DNA of 64,000 nucleotides from Macropodus opercularis (Eukaryota > Chordata > Actinopteri > Anabantiformes > Osphronemidae), in NCBI GenBank assembly GCA_030770545.1, contig CM061096.1, positions 13,063,501 to 13,127,500 of the forward strand. Reading direction: 5' to 3'. Positions 1 to 10,799 of this stretch are shown piece after piece. A model generated the notes under the pieces. That model did not search any database. It saw nothing but the letters and a program-made list of their open reading frames with translations, and was not told the DNA's origin. The position numbers were made by a program, and so were the translations under genes. The stretch's first letter is position 1. Each line of letters opens with the position of its first letter.

Positions 1-3000
1 CTCAACCCAGTCTTAGTCCATCTCCTCCGGCCCAGGCATCGTTACCTCATGGCTCCCCAGGTCCGAACCCAGCCTTCAGCGCCACACCTCAGGCTCTCTT
101 CACTTCTCCTGCACCCCAGACTCCACCTCAACCCCAGCCCCAATCTCAGCCACAGGCACAACTTCAGGCCCCAGCTCAATCCCAACAAGCCAGGACCAAC
201 TATAGCAGTCAAAGCAGCTACACAGGTGAGAACTCTTTAATGCTGAGATGCTTTTTGAGAGCTGTATAGTATAGGGTATGTACAGGTCAACAAAAATGGA
301 CACTTCAGTCCTGACCAGGCCTCAGTCCTCATGATTTACACTTGGGACAAGAAAAACATAGAGCTTGGTGTTCATAAACAAGGTTTGATTCCTAGACTTA
401 GAGCGTCTTTGTGTTTAAACAATGAAAAATCACTCAAGCTGAAAACTGAGAGCAGTGTAAGCTATGTGAGTTCTGCCAGTTAAGTTAGAGTTAGAGTAAT
501 GATGTCTGCCTCAGCTAAAGATGGTTAAATGATGTAAATACGTTTTTTGTTATTGCTGCACAGCTGCTGCTAGTGTTAGTAATATTTTCAATATTTTGAC
601 TTTTCCCACCCAAGTAATAGGAAACAATAATTAATCTGATTATGGCACTAAGGCCACTGTAGTTTGAAGCATATTTTAGTTCTTGTGCATGTCTGGCTCT
701 ATAAGATATTTCTTCATGTGTATCACATTTCACAAGCTAGGACACTAGGTCATTTAACCTCTGCTGATCTTGTATCCAAGTTTTAATCTAATAGACTTTG
801 CTCAGCTATGTGACGACCTGTGAGCTAAAAGAAAGTGCTCTGTCTGGATAGTATATGTAATATACTACTCATATCTACCCCACTGAAAATGTATACAACT
901 CATCGTGGCTTGTTTAATATGGAGAAAATTGGCAAATTAAACTGGGCTTCTAATTTTACATTTCATTAGTCCTTGACAAAAATGATACTGGTTGGTGATT
1001 GCATTAGCTGTCCAGTTGGAACTGATAAGAAAACATGAGGTGGCTAAAGGTTGCTTTCACTTATGTATAGGGTTGTGGTTCAGCTAACTAATCAACACTA
1101 AAAAAACATGAAACCTGTTTGATGTTATTTGCTAGTAGCATTTACTAATAACATGTATTGTTCGATCTCTAATTGTGTCAACATGTTAATTAACTTTTTT
1201 CAATGCATATTTCTGGACTATTAGAACTTTCCAATGAATGGGTGGTAAAAGAACTTTAGCAGTTACTTCATCCGAACTAAAATATCCTGTTTACCTTGTT
1301 TGTTAAATGTCTGTGTTGGCAGCTGGGGGCCCCAGCGCAGTGAGCCAACCCGCTTCCAGCATGTCGCCTGCACCTTCAGGCGTTCAGCCAGTGGCCATTC
1401 AGACTCATCTCCAAGGCCTGACCACCACCCCGCCTCTGTTGGCCACGTCAGCCAGCCCAGTTACTCAAACCATCACGCAGCATGTACAACAAGTACCTGT
1501 AAGTGTGTGAGGCAGACAAATAAATGAGCCTCAATGGCCTCATAAGGGCAAAAAAGCACCGCTTGTTGTTGAAATGCAAATTATTAAATGCTGTTTGCGT
1601 GTTTGTCAGGTGTTGCTGCAGCCTCAGTTCATCAAGGCTGAGTCTCTGCTGCTGACTACTTTAAAGCACGATCCCTGTATGGTCACTACTATGGCTTCTT
1701 CCACATCCTTGGCCACTACCACCCCAGTGCAGAGCACTTCTCTGCAGGTAGACACCCTTTATGCACTTTGGACTAAATTAACGAACAGTGTTGACTATAA
1801 GGTGACACCAATAATATTTTGTAGCTATTTCTACCCCTCATTTCTGTTTCTCCTTCTCCTGTTTCACCGTTTACTTTACAAGGCCTTCATGGGAGGAGGG
1901 ACCATTCTGACAACAGTGCCCGTCATGGTAGATGCTGAGAAGCTGCCAATCAATCGCATCGCCATCAGCAGTAAACCCACTGGCCAGCCTCACAAGGGAG
2001 AGAAGCGCACGGCCCACAATGCCATAGAGAAGCGCTACCGCTCCTCCATCAATGACAAAATTGTTGAACTCAAAGACCTGGTGGCTGGAACTGAAGCCAA
2101 GGTAAAAACTAGGAACTGTTGAAGCTCTCATAATCTGATTTACATTTGGGTTAGCTGTCTGTTACTTCACTTGTGATAAAGATGCAGACATACTGTTATT
2201 GTTACTGTATGTTATACTTACATTTCATAATTGCCTCCATAGCATTTTAATCCGTCTGTTTCCATTTTTTTCTTAGCTCAACAAGTCTGCGGTGCTGAGA
2301 AAAGCTATCGACTTCATCCGTTACCTGCAGCAGGCTAACCAGAAGCTCAAGCAGGAGAACATGGCTCTTAAAATGGCAGCCCAGAAAAACAGTACGTTCT
2401 CTAAACCTGCCTCCCCTTCTTTCATTGAAAGTTCGAAAGTGGAGTAAGTTTCACATATCTCATTTCGTCTGTCTGCAGAGTCTCTCAAAGACCTGGTTGC
2501 CATGGAAGTAGATGGGCAGACTGATGTGATAAGTGAGCTGCCCACCCCGCCTGCATCAGATGCGGGCTCCCCGACTTCTTTCTCACAATGTGGCAGTGAC
2601 TCAGAGCCTGACAGTCCAATGGGAGAAGATACCAAGGTATGCAGCTGTCTGCTGAAGTGCAAGCTGAGTAGGATGAGGCTGATATTTAGGAATACGCCTG
2701 TTTTATCCCAACAAACTGGTGGTTAACTTGTTGCAATGTCGTCATGAAATCCTTTTCTGCTTGTGCATTAAGTAGTTACTTAATTGCCAAATGCCATAAT
2801 CTGATGTTCTTAAAGCCTGATTTAATGCCTCAGCATTAAATTAGCATATCTTAGTCTTAAAAGCAGAGAAGCGTGGGGGCTATCAGTAGACTCCTGAAGA
2901 CGTAGCATGCTGTGCTATTGTGACTCATATTTCTGTTACCCATGGTGTCTTTGATAGTGACAACATGCAGATTGCGGGAAAAAAAGACATACTTAACTAC

Positions 3001-6000
3001 ACACAATAAATTGCATTAATATACAATTTGTATACTATGCCAAACTATAAATCAATAACCTTGGCAAACATGTTCTGAATTAAAAAAAGATTATTGCATC
3101 TTATTAATCGATTGCTGCATCTTTGTGTTAGAGTAACACGTTGTTTGTCTCCTCTGCGTGCCAGCCGAATGTGGGCATGTTGGACGGATCGGCAGCAGAC
3201 GGCAGCGCTGGGGGCATGCTGGATCGTTCCCGCATGGCTTTGTGCGCCTTCACCTTGCTCTTCCTCTCCCTCAACCCTCTGGCCAGTCTGCTTTGCTCAT
3301 CCGGCAGCAGCTCAGCTGGCGGTGGCCCAGCCGTCACCACCCATCACGCTGGCAGAAATGTTCTGAGTGTGGATGTCACAGGTATTGTGGGAAGAATTGC
3401 TGAGAGAGGGATTAAATTAAGTTGCGCAAGAATAATTGCTTACATAAAACAAAGGTTAACCGTAATGTGCGTTTTCTCCACAGCAGACATGTGGAGCTGG
3501 ATGGACTGGATGCTGCCAACTATCCTGATATGGCTACTAAATGGCATCCTGGTGTCTGGAGTTCTGATCCGTCTCTTGGTGTATGGAGAACCTGTAACTA
3601 GGCCTCACTCTGGATCCTCTGTTTTATTCTGGAGGCACAGAAAGCAGGCTGACTTGGACTTAGCTAGAGTATGTTTTTCTATTTATTTTTAATTTTTTGG
3701 CTACATTTGGTCCATTTCATTACTTTACATATCTGCCCTTTTCATCACCACCCTCTTATAACCTTCCCAGGGGGATTTTGCCCAGGCCAGTCAGAACTTG
3801 TGGACCTGCTTAAAGGCCCTTGGTCGCCCTTTACCGACCTCCCAGCTGGACCTGGCCTGTGCTGCCTTGTGGTCCCTCTTAAGGTTCTGTCTCCAGCGCC
3901 TATGGGTTGGCCGCTGGCTGGCTGCCAGAGCTGGAGGGCTGCGATATGACCGCCCCCTGCAGGAGGATGCCTGCAAAAGCAGCCGTGACGCTGCCCTGGT
4001 TTACCACCGCCTGCACCAGCTTCACATGACTGGTTAGTTTTGTGTGATTTGTCGTTATTTTTTATAATAAATCTGTGTTGGTTGCTTGATTAATAAACAT
4101 CTCAGCTGAGATATATGGTTGATTCAGTGCTAACAAAGGATTGAAATATGTAATTATACTTTGGTTCTTTCTCAGACTTATTTAGTTTTTCTTGTTACCT
4201 GTCTGTCTGCATACAGGTAAACTAAATGGCAGCCGCCTGTCAGCAGTGCACATGGCTTTGAGTGCAGTAAACCTGGCAGAGTGTGCTGGCTCCTGTCTCC
4301 CTGTTGCCTCTCTGGCCGAGGTTTATGTTTCTGCAGCTCTGCGCGTCAAAGCCAGTCTGCCAAGGATCCTGCATTTCACCTCAGTATGTACTTGTACTAC
4401 TTTCACATTCACAAATGTATTGTTTCTTCATGTTGACTATTCAGTCCTCTGGGCTCTCAGAAATGACGACTCACGCTGTGTATTTAAGTGAAATTAAAAT
4501 GCACAAATGTCCTTTTTTTGTTTGTTTGTTGCTTCCATTAGCGTGTATTTCTGAGCAGCGCCCGCCAGGCGTGCCTGTCGTCCAGTGGCAGTGTGCCTCC
4601 AGCAATGCAGTGGCTCTGTCACCCACTGGGTCACCGCTTTTTTGTGGATGGGGACTGGGCTATTCGCAGCACTCCGAAAGAAAGCATATACAGCCAGGCT
4701 GGCAATACTGGTCAGTCTCTGCCGATTTTTCTCACTCGAGTCTAAAACTGTATTGTGTAGTGCTTTGTCCCCTTATCGTCGTCTTCCTGTCGTTAATGGT
4801 TGGTTCTCTTACAGTGGATCCTCTGGCCCAGGTGACTCAGGCATTTAGAGAACACCTCTTGGAGAAGGCCCTGTACTGTGTGGCTCAACCTCATGGCGAG
4901 AAAAGTCCCAGCCAGGGCGAAGGGTAAGAAAATAAAAGGCAGCTCTTTTGAAGCTTCCACGTCATATTTGATTTTCTTTGTCAGTACATGCAGACAAGGA
5001 AAACAACACTAATAATATAATCATCTAAAAATAAACTTAACGCCTTTGATAATAACAGATGATAATAGGTGCTTGTATGTTGACATGGCAACAAAATAAC
5101 CATTCGGGGCGTTTTGGTCTGCAGGGAATATGCTGATGCCCTGGAGTATCTGCAGCTGTTGATTAGTGCATCAGATGCAGCTGGAGCCACGTCTCAGTCC
5201 TTTGCTATTGGCTCCAACATGGCTACTGTGACAGGTAGGTTGCTATGGTCTGTTAAAATATTCCCTTTTTTTTTTTTATAAATTAAAACCCACGTCTGTA
5301 AGGTCACTTTATTTTAACTTAGTAAATTGGCAAAAATACACAAAATTGTCAGTGCTGATTAAGTGCAATTTATTTTAAATTCCAATTTTAAAACCTTTTA
5401 GTGACCCTGTACTTCATCAATACATTGTCTTTTATGAAGAATTGTGTTGCTTCACTCACAACCTGCCCTGACTTTAATTTCTTTTATTGCGCTTACAAAA
5501 TTTGATAATTACTCAATTTTCACACTACTGAGATTGAGCAGCTTGATTTCCACTGTGCTGACTACCGCCCCCCTGCTGCTTTCCTTTGTCCTGATTGATC
5601 ACGGATCTGAGTGAAACAAGGATATGTGAAAGGGAGGTATCTGCTTGATTGTTTCATCCATCTTCAGCACTGTCAAATTGGTGATCACTCTGAGAGGAGG
5701 AGGAGGAGGGAGGCAAAGGGGCTACACAGGGATTTTAATAGGAGACACTTGGCTGGGCCTCAGGTTGCTCACTCACCGTGTCTGTGTGGTGCCTAATGTT
5801 GAATGGAGTAGTTTTCCTTCATAAGGGAGTCGTCAAAATGGCTGCTCTCCCTCAGCATGACTGTGCCAGAGGGGGGAACAGATTGATTCAGAGGTCAAAC
5901 CTCAGACAGCTGCTCCATGTGGACTTGTGTGTGTGTGTGTGTGTCTCTCTGTGTGCACTCTCATGCATGTTAAATGTAAATGTGGGTAGTGCTGGATTCA

Positions 6001-8756
6001 CATATTTGCATGTGTATATCTAGGAGATGGTCTCATCTTGGACTGTTTTATCCCAACTTTTCAGGCTGCGACCCACACTCAAAGTGGTGGTCTTCTGTTG
6101 CCGTGGTGATCATCAACTGGCTCCAAGGAGATGATGCTGCCGCAGAGAGACTGTATCCGACTGTTGAGCACCTGCCCCGCAGTCTGCAGAGCGCAGAGTT
6201 AGTTGAATAAACGCACACTGGAACTTCAGCCAGCCTAAGACTGTGTTGCATAATACACACATACACACTTCAACTACTTTAACCTGTGTTTTGTCGCTTT
6301 TCCCCCTCTATCAGGAGCCTTCTGCCTAAGGCGTGTCTGAACACATTCAGGGCCGTGCGGGCGCTGTTGTCCAAGCCAGAAAACTGGCAGCTGAGCCTGA
6401 GCTACAGTGACAAGGCCAGCGCCCTGCTTCGAGACAGCCTCAACCTAGGACCACGCTGCCACAGCTCCAGTTTAGACAAGGTACCCGCACACAGATGTCT
6501 GCTCATAAAAGTCATGGTTATTGTTCCTGCAAGGGAAATTTTGTGAAGACAACCGCATTAAAAATATAAAAAATGCACACGCACGAACACACAGTGACAG
6601 ATGTGTCCGCACATGCATTAAACTGTAAACACACATTATCACTTGAGTATTCACATACACACGCTTTTCCCCCATTGTATGTCACAATACAAAGCCTCCG
6701 AGTTTACCGCAGACAGTGAACCCCCCACAGCTACTCCACTCTGATACCACGGTGTCCTACCCTCTAGCGTTCAGCAGATGGTGATGCTGGCCGGTGGATA
6801 GGTAGCTCACAGTGTGTGCTTGTCTACGGCCAGAGCTGCGGTGCATTGTAGTTGCATTGCATGTGTGTCTCAGTAGAGTGCAATGTACCTGCAGTGCAAC
6901 ACAGAACTGGGCCACTTACAGCAAAGCACAGGTGGTGAGCGATGAAAATGCCTTTGTAGTAGTTGATCCTGGGCAATATTATAATATAACATATTGTAAC
7001 TCGTAGCATCTCACACATGTAGTGTTTGTTAATGTTAAAAATCAGTTAGCTAGTCAGATTGCTGTCATAATGTTTGGTAAGGCTCAGCTTTTGATGGGAT
7101 TTTAAAGTATCTCATGCATCGTTGGTTTTCTTTCCCCGTTTCGTTCTTTTCTAGGTTGTCCAGTTGCTCCTGTGTGATCTACTGTTAGTGATGAGGACCA
7201 ATGTGTGGCGTCTGCAGCAACAGGGGGCCAGCCCTGCGGGGTCGACAGCCACCAGTGCCCCCTCAGGGGTCCACCAGGCCTCCCCTCCAGAGCTCCAAGG
7301 CTTTCAGCAAGATCTCAGCTCCCTACGCAAACTGGCACACAGCTTTAGACCTGCCATGCGAAGAGTATGTGAAACAATATACATCAGTGTACCAGTATTG
7401 TGGTTTCTGTATTTTGTGAAATTTTGTGAGCATTGAATTGATCTTACTTTTCTCTGTGTAACATAAACTTAATACATTAGCAACTAACACTGTGAGAATT
7501 GTTTGAACAAGATGAACGCATGAGTTTAGCCCACGCGTTGGTGTATCTGTGTATCTCGTTACGATGCGTCTTAAAGTGCTCTTAAACCCACATGTGAATA
7601 TGTAAGCAGCAGGCATCAGTATCAATACGTTCCACACACACGCTAAGCGACAACTGAATTCAAATACAAAATGCAGCACGGAGACACACACACACACACA
7701 CACACAGACTGTAAATGCAAGCAGGCAGGTCCTAAGCACAATTCTCTGTGGAAATTGGCAGGGAGGTGTTGCAACATACACGTACACCCCCCCACAGGGA
7801 AGAGTTTAGCAGCGTTGTTCACAAGGCTTCAAAGTCTCTCTGAGGCAGAGCTGAACATTCTGTATGAGTCATCATCACTCGCTCTCATGCCGCCTCCTCC
7901 TCCTTCCCCTCTCTCGTCTCATCTCTCTCCAGTTGTTCCTCCATGAAGCTACAGCCAGGCTGATGGCGGGGGCCAGTCCCACGCGTACACATCAGCTCCT
8001 GGATCGCTCGCTTCGACGCAGAGCAACGCCCGGAGCCAAGACAGGTGTGTCTGAATGGACTTGTGCTTTTTTTTACTTTTAGTCCACTCTTGTAATTATG
8101 TCTGTTGTTATGTATATTATATATCTATGTATTCTTGTGATGGCCTTAGTTTTAACCTCTTGAATCAAGCAATTTATTCCTCACTGATAAGTTATCATTA
8201 TTTCAGGCTCTTTATATTTTTCCCAGTATAATGAGGTATTATGGGCAACTCTAGTTCAGATGAATAGTCTAAAAGATTCAGACTAAGTGATAAACTCAAT
8301 TATAGATGCAGCTTTTTAGTTTGTTTTAAATTTTTCCTTCAAGACTCACTGATTGGCTGTAATCAGTGGATCTAATCAGCTTCTCGTCTATTTTGCCCAA
8401 TTGTTCGCTGCACTAAATCCCATCAGTAATTAAACAGAATGTGGCTGAAGCCTGATTGGCTGCTGGTGGCTGATGACATCCAAAACCTCACCCGAAATAC
8501 CACGGTAACAGAGTTCTTTGTGTTGATGTGCGCAGAGGAGTGCGAGACGCGCCCCGGCCAGCGGGAGCAGGCGGAGGCTGTGATGCTGGCGTGCCGCTAC
8601 CTTCCTCCTTCCTTTCTGTCGGCTCCGGGCCAAAGGGTGGGCATGCTGGCAGACGCAGCTCGCACCCTCGAGAAGCTGGGAGACAAGAGGACCCTTCACG
8701 ACTGCCAGCAAATGATCATCAAGCTGGGCAGCGGAACCACCGTCACCAACAGCTAG
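1..8756 (+). CDS. srebf1: SREBP-1, sterol regulatory element-binding protein 1 (5' end outside window)
   Basis: ER-membrane bHLH-zipper transcription factor that drives fatty-acid and sterol genes after Golgi proteolysis. Exons: <1-225, 1323-1498, 1610-1747, 1883-2101, 2277-2391, 2479-2636, 3165-3381, 3484-3668, 3771-4032, 4217-4383, 4542-4710, 4815-4923, 5125-5234, 6065-6197, 6315-6480, 7155-7364, 7933-8044, 8536-8756. All junctions are GT/AG and keep frame, giving about 1029 residues (human SREBP-1a has 1147), so roughly the first exon is missing. Visible order, numbered from the first complete codon: Pro/Gln/Ser-rich linker (1-180), bHLH-zipper (about 220-290), TPPASDAGSP degron, TM1 after DRSR (about 367-386), RNVL luminal site (407-410), TM2 (about 423-448), then the SCAP-binding regulatory domain. 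It ends GTTVTNS and a TAG stop. Neighbouring rai1 and SREBP-1-like C-terminal blocks favour srebf1 over srebf2. The first and last junctions are slightly less certain than the rest. Confidence 0.96.
226..1322 (+). other. srebf1: srebf1 intron
   Basis: Intron of 1.1 kb between Pro-rich linker exons, from a GTGAGA donor to a TTGGCAG acceptor, phase 1. It is AT-rich. I see no open frame, structured RNA or repeat in it. Confidence 0.85.
1883..2391 (+). other. srebf1: srebf1 bHLH-leucine zipper exons
   Basis: Two exons (1883-2101 and 2277-2391) encode the DNA-binding and dimerisation domain. The basic region reads EKRTAHNAIEKRYRSSINDK. It has the His-Glu-Arg contacts of bHLH proteins and the SREBP-specific Tyr in place of the usual Arg, which in this family allows binding to SRE sequences as well as E-boxes. 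Helix 2 (KSAVLRKAIDFIRYLQ) follows the intron and runs into a short zipper. The intron splits the loop after the residues GTEAK. Confidence 0.95.
2479..2636 (+). other. srebf1: srebf1 exon with Fbw7-type phosphodegron
   Basis: The exon encodes TPPASDAGSP followed by a Ser/Asp-rich stretch (GSDSEPDSPM). In mammalian SREBP-1 the equivalent TPPPSDAGSP is phosphorylated by GSK3 and recognised by the Fbw7 ubiquitin ligase, limiting the life of the nuclear form. The threonine and serine positions of that degron are retained. Function here is inferred by homology. Confidence 0.8.
2637..3164 (+). other. srebf1: srebf1 intron
   Basis: Phase 0 intron of 528 bp separating the degron exon from the membrane-hairpin exon, with a GTATGC donor and a GTGCCAG acceptor. 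It is AT-rich and nothing else is recognised in it. Confidence 0.85.
3165..3668 (+). other. srebf1: srebf1 membrane-hairpin exons (S2P and S1P sites)
   Basis: The exon at 3165-3381 encodes MLDRSRMALCAF then a hydrophobic helix containing the NPL motif. DRSR next to TM1 and the Leu-Cys pair inside it are the site-2 protease features of SREBPs. The luminal loop carries RNVL, matching the site-1 protease RXXL rule. The next exon (3484-3668) encodes TM2 (ILIWLLNGILVSGVL) and the conserved YGEPVTRPHSG start of the regulatory domain. The 3' splice site at 3481-3486 is a tandem CAGCAG. Confidence 0.92.
5235..6064 (+). other. srebf1: srebf1 intron
   Basis: Phase 1 intron of 830 bp with a GTAGGT donor and a TTTTCAG acceptor. 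It holds a short GGA-rich run near 5693-5712 and a short (TG)n near 5928-5944. No gene is seen in it. Confidence 0.85.
6481..7154 (+). other. srebf1: srebf1 intron hosting miR-33
   Basis: Phase 0 intron of 674 bp with a non-consensus donor (AAG/GTACCC) and a TTTTCTAG acceptor. It contains the miR-33 hairpin in the sense direction. If exon 1 is the only exon missing from the window, this is intron 16. If unspliced, translation would run 22 codons into the intron and stop at 6546. Confidence 0.85.
6828..6913 (+). ncRNA. mir33: miR-33 precursor hairpin, intronic in srebf1
   Basis: The mature 5p arm starts at 6841 with GTGCATTGTAGTTGCATTGC and continues to about 6861-6863. It matches miR-33a-5p over 21 nt, with seed TGCATTG. 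The 3p arm at 6879-6900 pairs with it with only a few G:U or mismatched positions. The loop is about 6864-6878, and the lower stem is extended by GGCCAG (6828-6833) against CTGGGCC (6907-6913). In vertebrates miR-33 genes lie in introns of SREBF genes and repress cholesterol-efflux and fatty-acid-oxidation targets, so host and microRNA act on the same pathway. Location and orientation agree with that. By position this would be called miR-33b, although its 5p sequence is the 33a type. Confidence 0.95.
7365..7932 (+). other. srebf1: srebf1 intron with short CA microsatellite
   Basis: Phase 0 intron of 568 bp with a GTATGT donor and a CTCTCCAG acceptor after a long C/T tract. A (CA)n run lies at 7684-7706. 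No other feature is seen. Confidence 0.85.
8045..8535 (+). other. srebf1: srebf1 last intron
   Basis: Phase 1 intron of 491 bp, GTGTGT to GTGCGCAG. The acceptor tract is pyrimidine-poor. The junction is fixed by the downstream frame: the G at 8044 plus AG at 8536-8537 gives Glu and continues EECETRPGQREQ. No other feature is seen. Confidence 0.8.
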
Positions 8757-9105
8757 AGAGAAGGACATGCATGGACACTGTATATAGAAACATCTCTGAC
8801 AAACAAAAACACACACATACAAGAAACCTAGACACACAGTCTAGCATTTTGACGCGGAGACTTTGAACAGCTCGTTAAACTATTCAGATTCATATCAAAT
8901 TGAAAGAATTTTCTTAACCACCTCGACCCCACATGAAAAGGCTCTTGTAGAGTTTGTGCTCTGACTGCTACAGGTTATTATCAGAGTATACTGTAGGAAT
9001 CATTTGTCTCCCTCAAAGCTGACGCCCCCCACCCCCCTGTGAAAATGAATCGCAGTGCCACAGATTGACCACACAGAGGCAATATCTCATCCACCTTCTG
9101 GACTG

Positions 9106-9111
<6 letters not shown>

Positions 9112-9159
<48 letters not shown>
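9112..9159. repeat. (TG)n(GA)n microsatellite
   Basis: About 17 TG units (9112-9146) run directly into GA units. It lies in the inferred srebf1 3' UTR, so length variants would be transcribed. Confidence 0.95.
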
Positions 9160-10748
9160 CAGAGACACGCTTGCCCTGCCCTTTACTCAGTACAGCCCCA
9201 CCTCCAGTCTTTTCGATAGATGCTCTTCTACCTGCAGGGGGTGCTCAGTGGGACGGAGTGGCAAGCTGCTGTGATTGGCCGCAGAATGACATGTCTCTTG
9301 TTCATGGGAGAAAAATGACCAGTCTAGGATTGCTCTGACCGTGGGCTCATTCAGTGGGAAGCCACTCTGCAGCTTGTTGAGAGAGCTGATTTGAATCATG
9401 TTTCACTAATAATAATCTCAGATGAGGTGGCTCACTGTTCAAGCTCTGTCTCTATCTGCACTAGCCCGTGAGGCTGACTTTCAATGATAAGTAATAATAT
9501 GGCTTTATGAAGTTATTTTCATTAAGGTTGTTTCTGTTTTTCTTTTCTTGATGTGTACATATTTTCAAATGTATTTATGATCTGTATGTAATTTGATTAA
9601 GCAGTATTTTGCATAAACAGAGTGAAAAGTGCTTATTTTCTTCCCTTAATCATATTTTATTTGGTAGCTTCTGACCAGGTATAAATAATATAGTTACTGT
9701 ATTGTATTGCCGGGGCCAGGAGCCAAAATAGAGACGGTATCAAGTTATCCAGGTGACCTTTGCGTCACACCGTCTGACTCAGTTGACCTTTTGCACTGTT
9801 GCACACGTATGCAACTATAATTAAAAACACTTCACCTTTGGACTACAATGTGAACTTTAGGCACTTCTCCAGCAATTACATAAATCATGCAGACAGTCTC
9901 AAATTATTTCATTCTAGTTGACAGTTGTTTTCCAAAGAGGGCCTGTAGTGGATCTTCTGGTTTCCCTTTGTAGCTTCAGAATGAGATGCAGTAGTTGCTC
10001 TGTCAGCCGTCACAGGTCCGTGCTCCGAGAGAACCACAGTTGACTTTTAGACAGTTAAAACGCTTTGGCGTGTGTTTCGTTTCAGGTCCGGTATGTTTTT
10101 ATAGTGTGTCACTAATGTGAAAAAAGGAGCGAGGCCAGATTGAATGACACCAAATCATGTCTAAAGGTATTGTTCTCGTGTCCTTTAACAGACATTTTCA
10201 TCCCTTTCTTATGTAAATATTAAAACATTTTGTAAAGAATACTTCTCTACTTTTTCTCAGTTTCTTTTCATTTGTAACAGGTCAATTTGATACCAGATGA
10301 TCAAACAGCAAATCTTTCTTCACTAACCTCAAACTCATACATGTCGTTTGTGGTCTTGCACGTGAAACACGGTAAGTTGTTTTGTTTTGGGGAAACAAAT
10401 AAATTAATTAAGTTTGCAATTTCGATAGGAGAAGGATTTTAAATATGAAAGTAGTAAATGTCATATTTTTATGGAAAATGATTAGTTGTTGCTCTTTTTA
10501 ATTCACTGTCCATTTGGGCTGAGTGTGTCAGGCATCGCTCTCTAGCCCAGCAGAGTTTCACATTGTCCTCATTCAAATTGTGCCTCCGCTATGTTTATGT
10601 CAGTGCATATTCAGTAAAGACAAAAAAGAGCAGGCATCGGTCATAGCAGCATTAAAAGGTGCTGGTATATTTAACATTGGCGTTACAAAAAACATTTCAA
10701 ACAAAGTGATGCTGTGTCATCGATTCCAAACAAAGAGACATGAAAATC

Positions 10749-10754
10749 AATAAA
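10749..10754 (+). terminator. srebf1: candidate srebf1 poly(A) signal
   Basis: AATAAA on the + strand, about 2 kb after the stop codon and just before the presumed 3' end of the convergent rai1 gene. Confidence 0.4.
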
Positions 10755-10799
10755 ACGGCATGCTCCAACATAAAACGAGTGACATTCCCAAAAAAGGTT

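Larger units (their letters stand above)
8757..10770 (+). other. srebf1: srebf1 3' UTR (inferred extent)
   Basis: About 2 kb of non-coding, AU-rich sequence follows the srebf1 stop. Candidate AATAAA signals are at 10398-10403 and 10749-10754. A (TG)n(GA)n microsatellite lies at 9112-9159. The end point is a guess based on the more distal signal; transcript data are needed to fix it. Confidence 0.45.

Noticed and set aside
49..240. 63-codon frame at the start of the window
   Set aside because: It is out of frame with the srebf1 exon. The frame starting at position 3 joins correctly to the exon at 1323.
6841..6910. Alternative that the miR-33 match is a chance seed match
   Set aside because: 21 consecutive identical bases, a paired 3p arm and the expected host intron make chance untenable.
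1..8756. Assignment as srebf2 (because the miRNA is 33a-type)
   Set aside because: The neighbouring gene is rai1, not its paralogue tcf20, and the C-terminal blocks (for example VGMLADAARTLEKLGDKR) follow SREBP-1.
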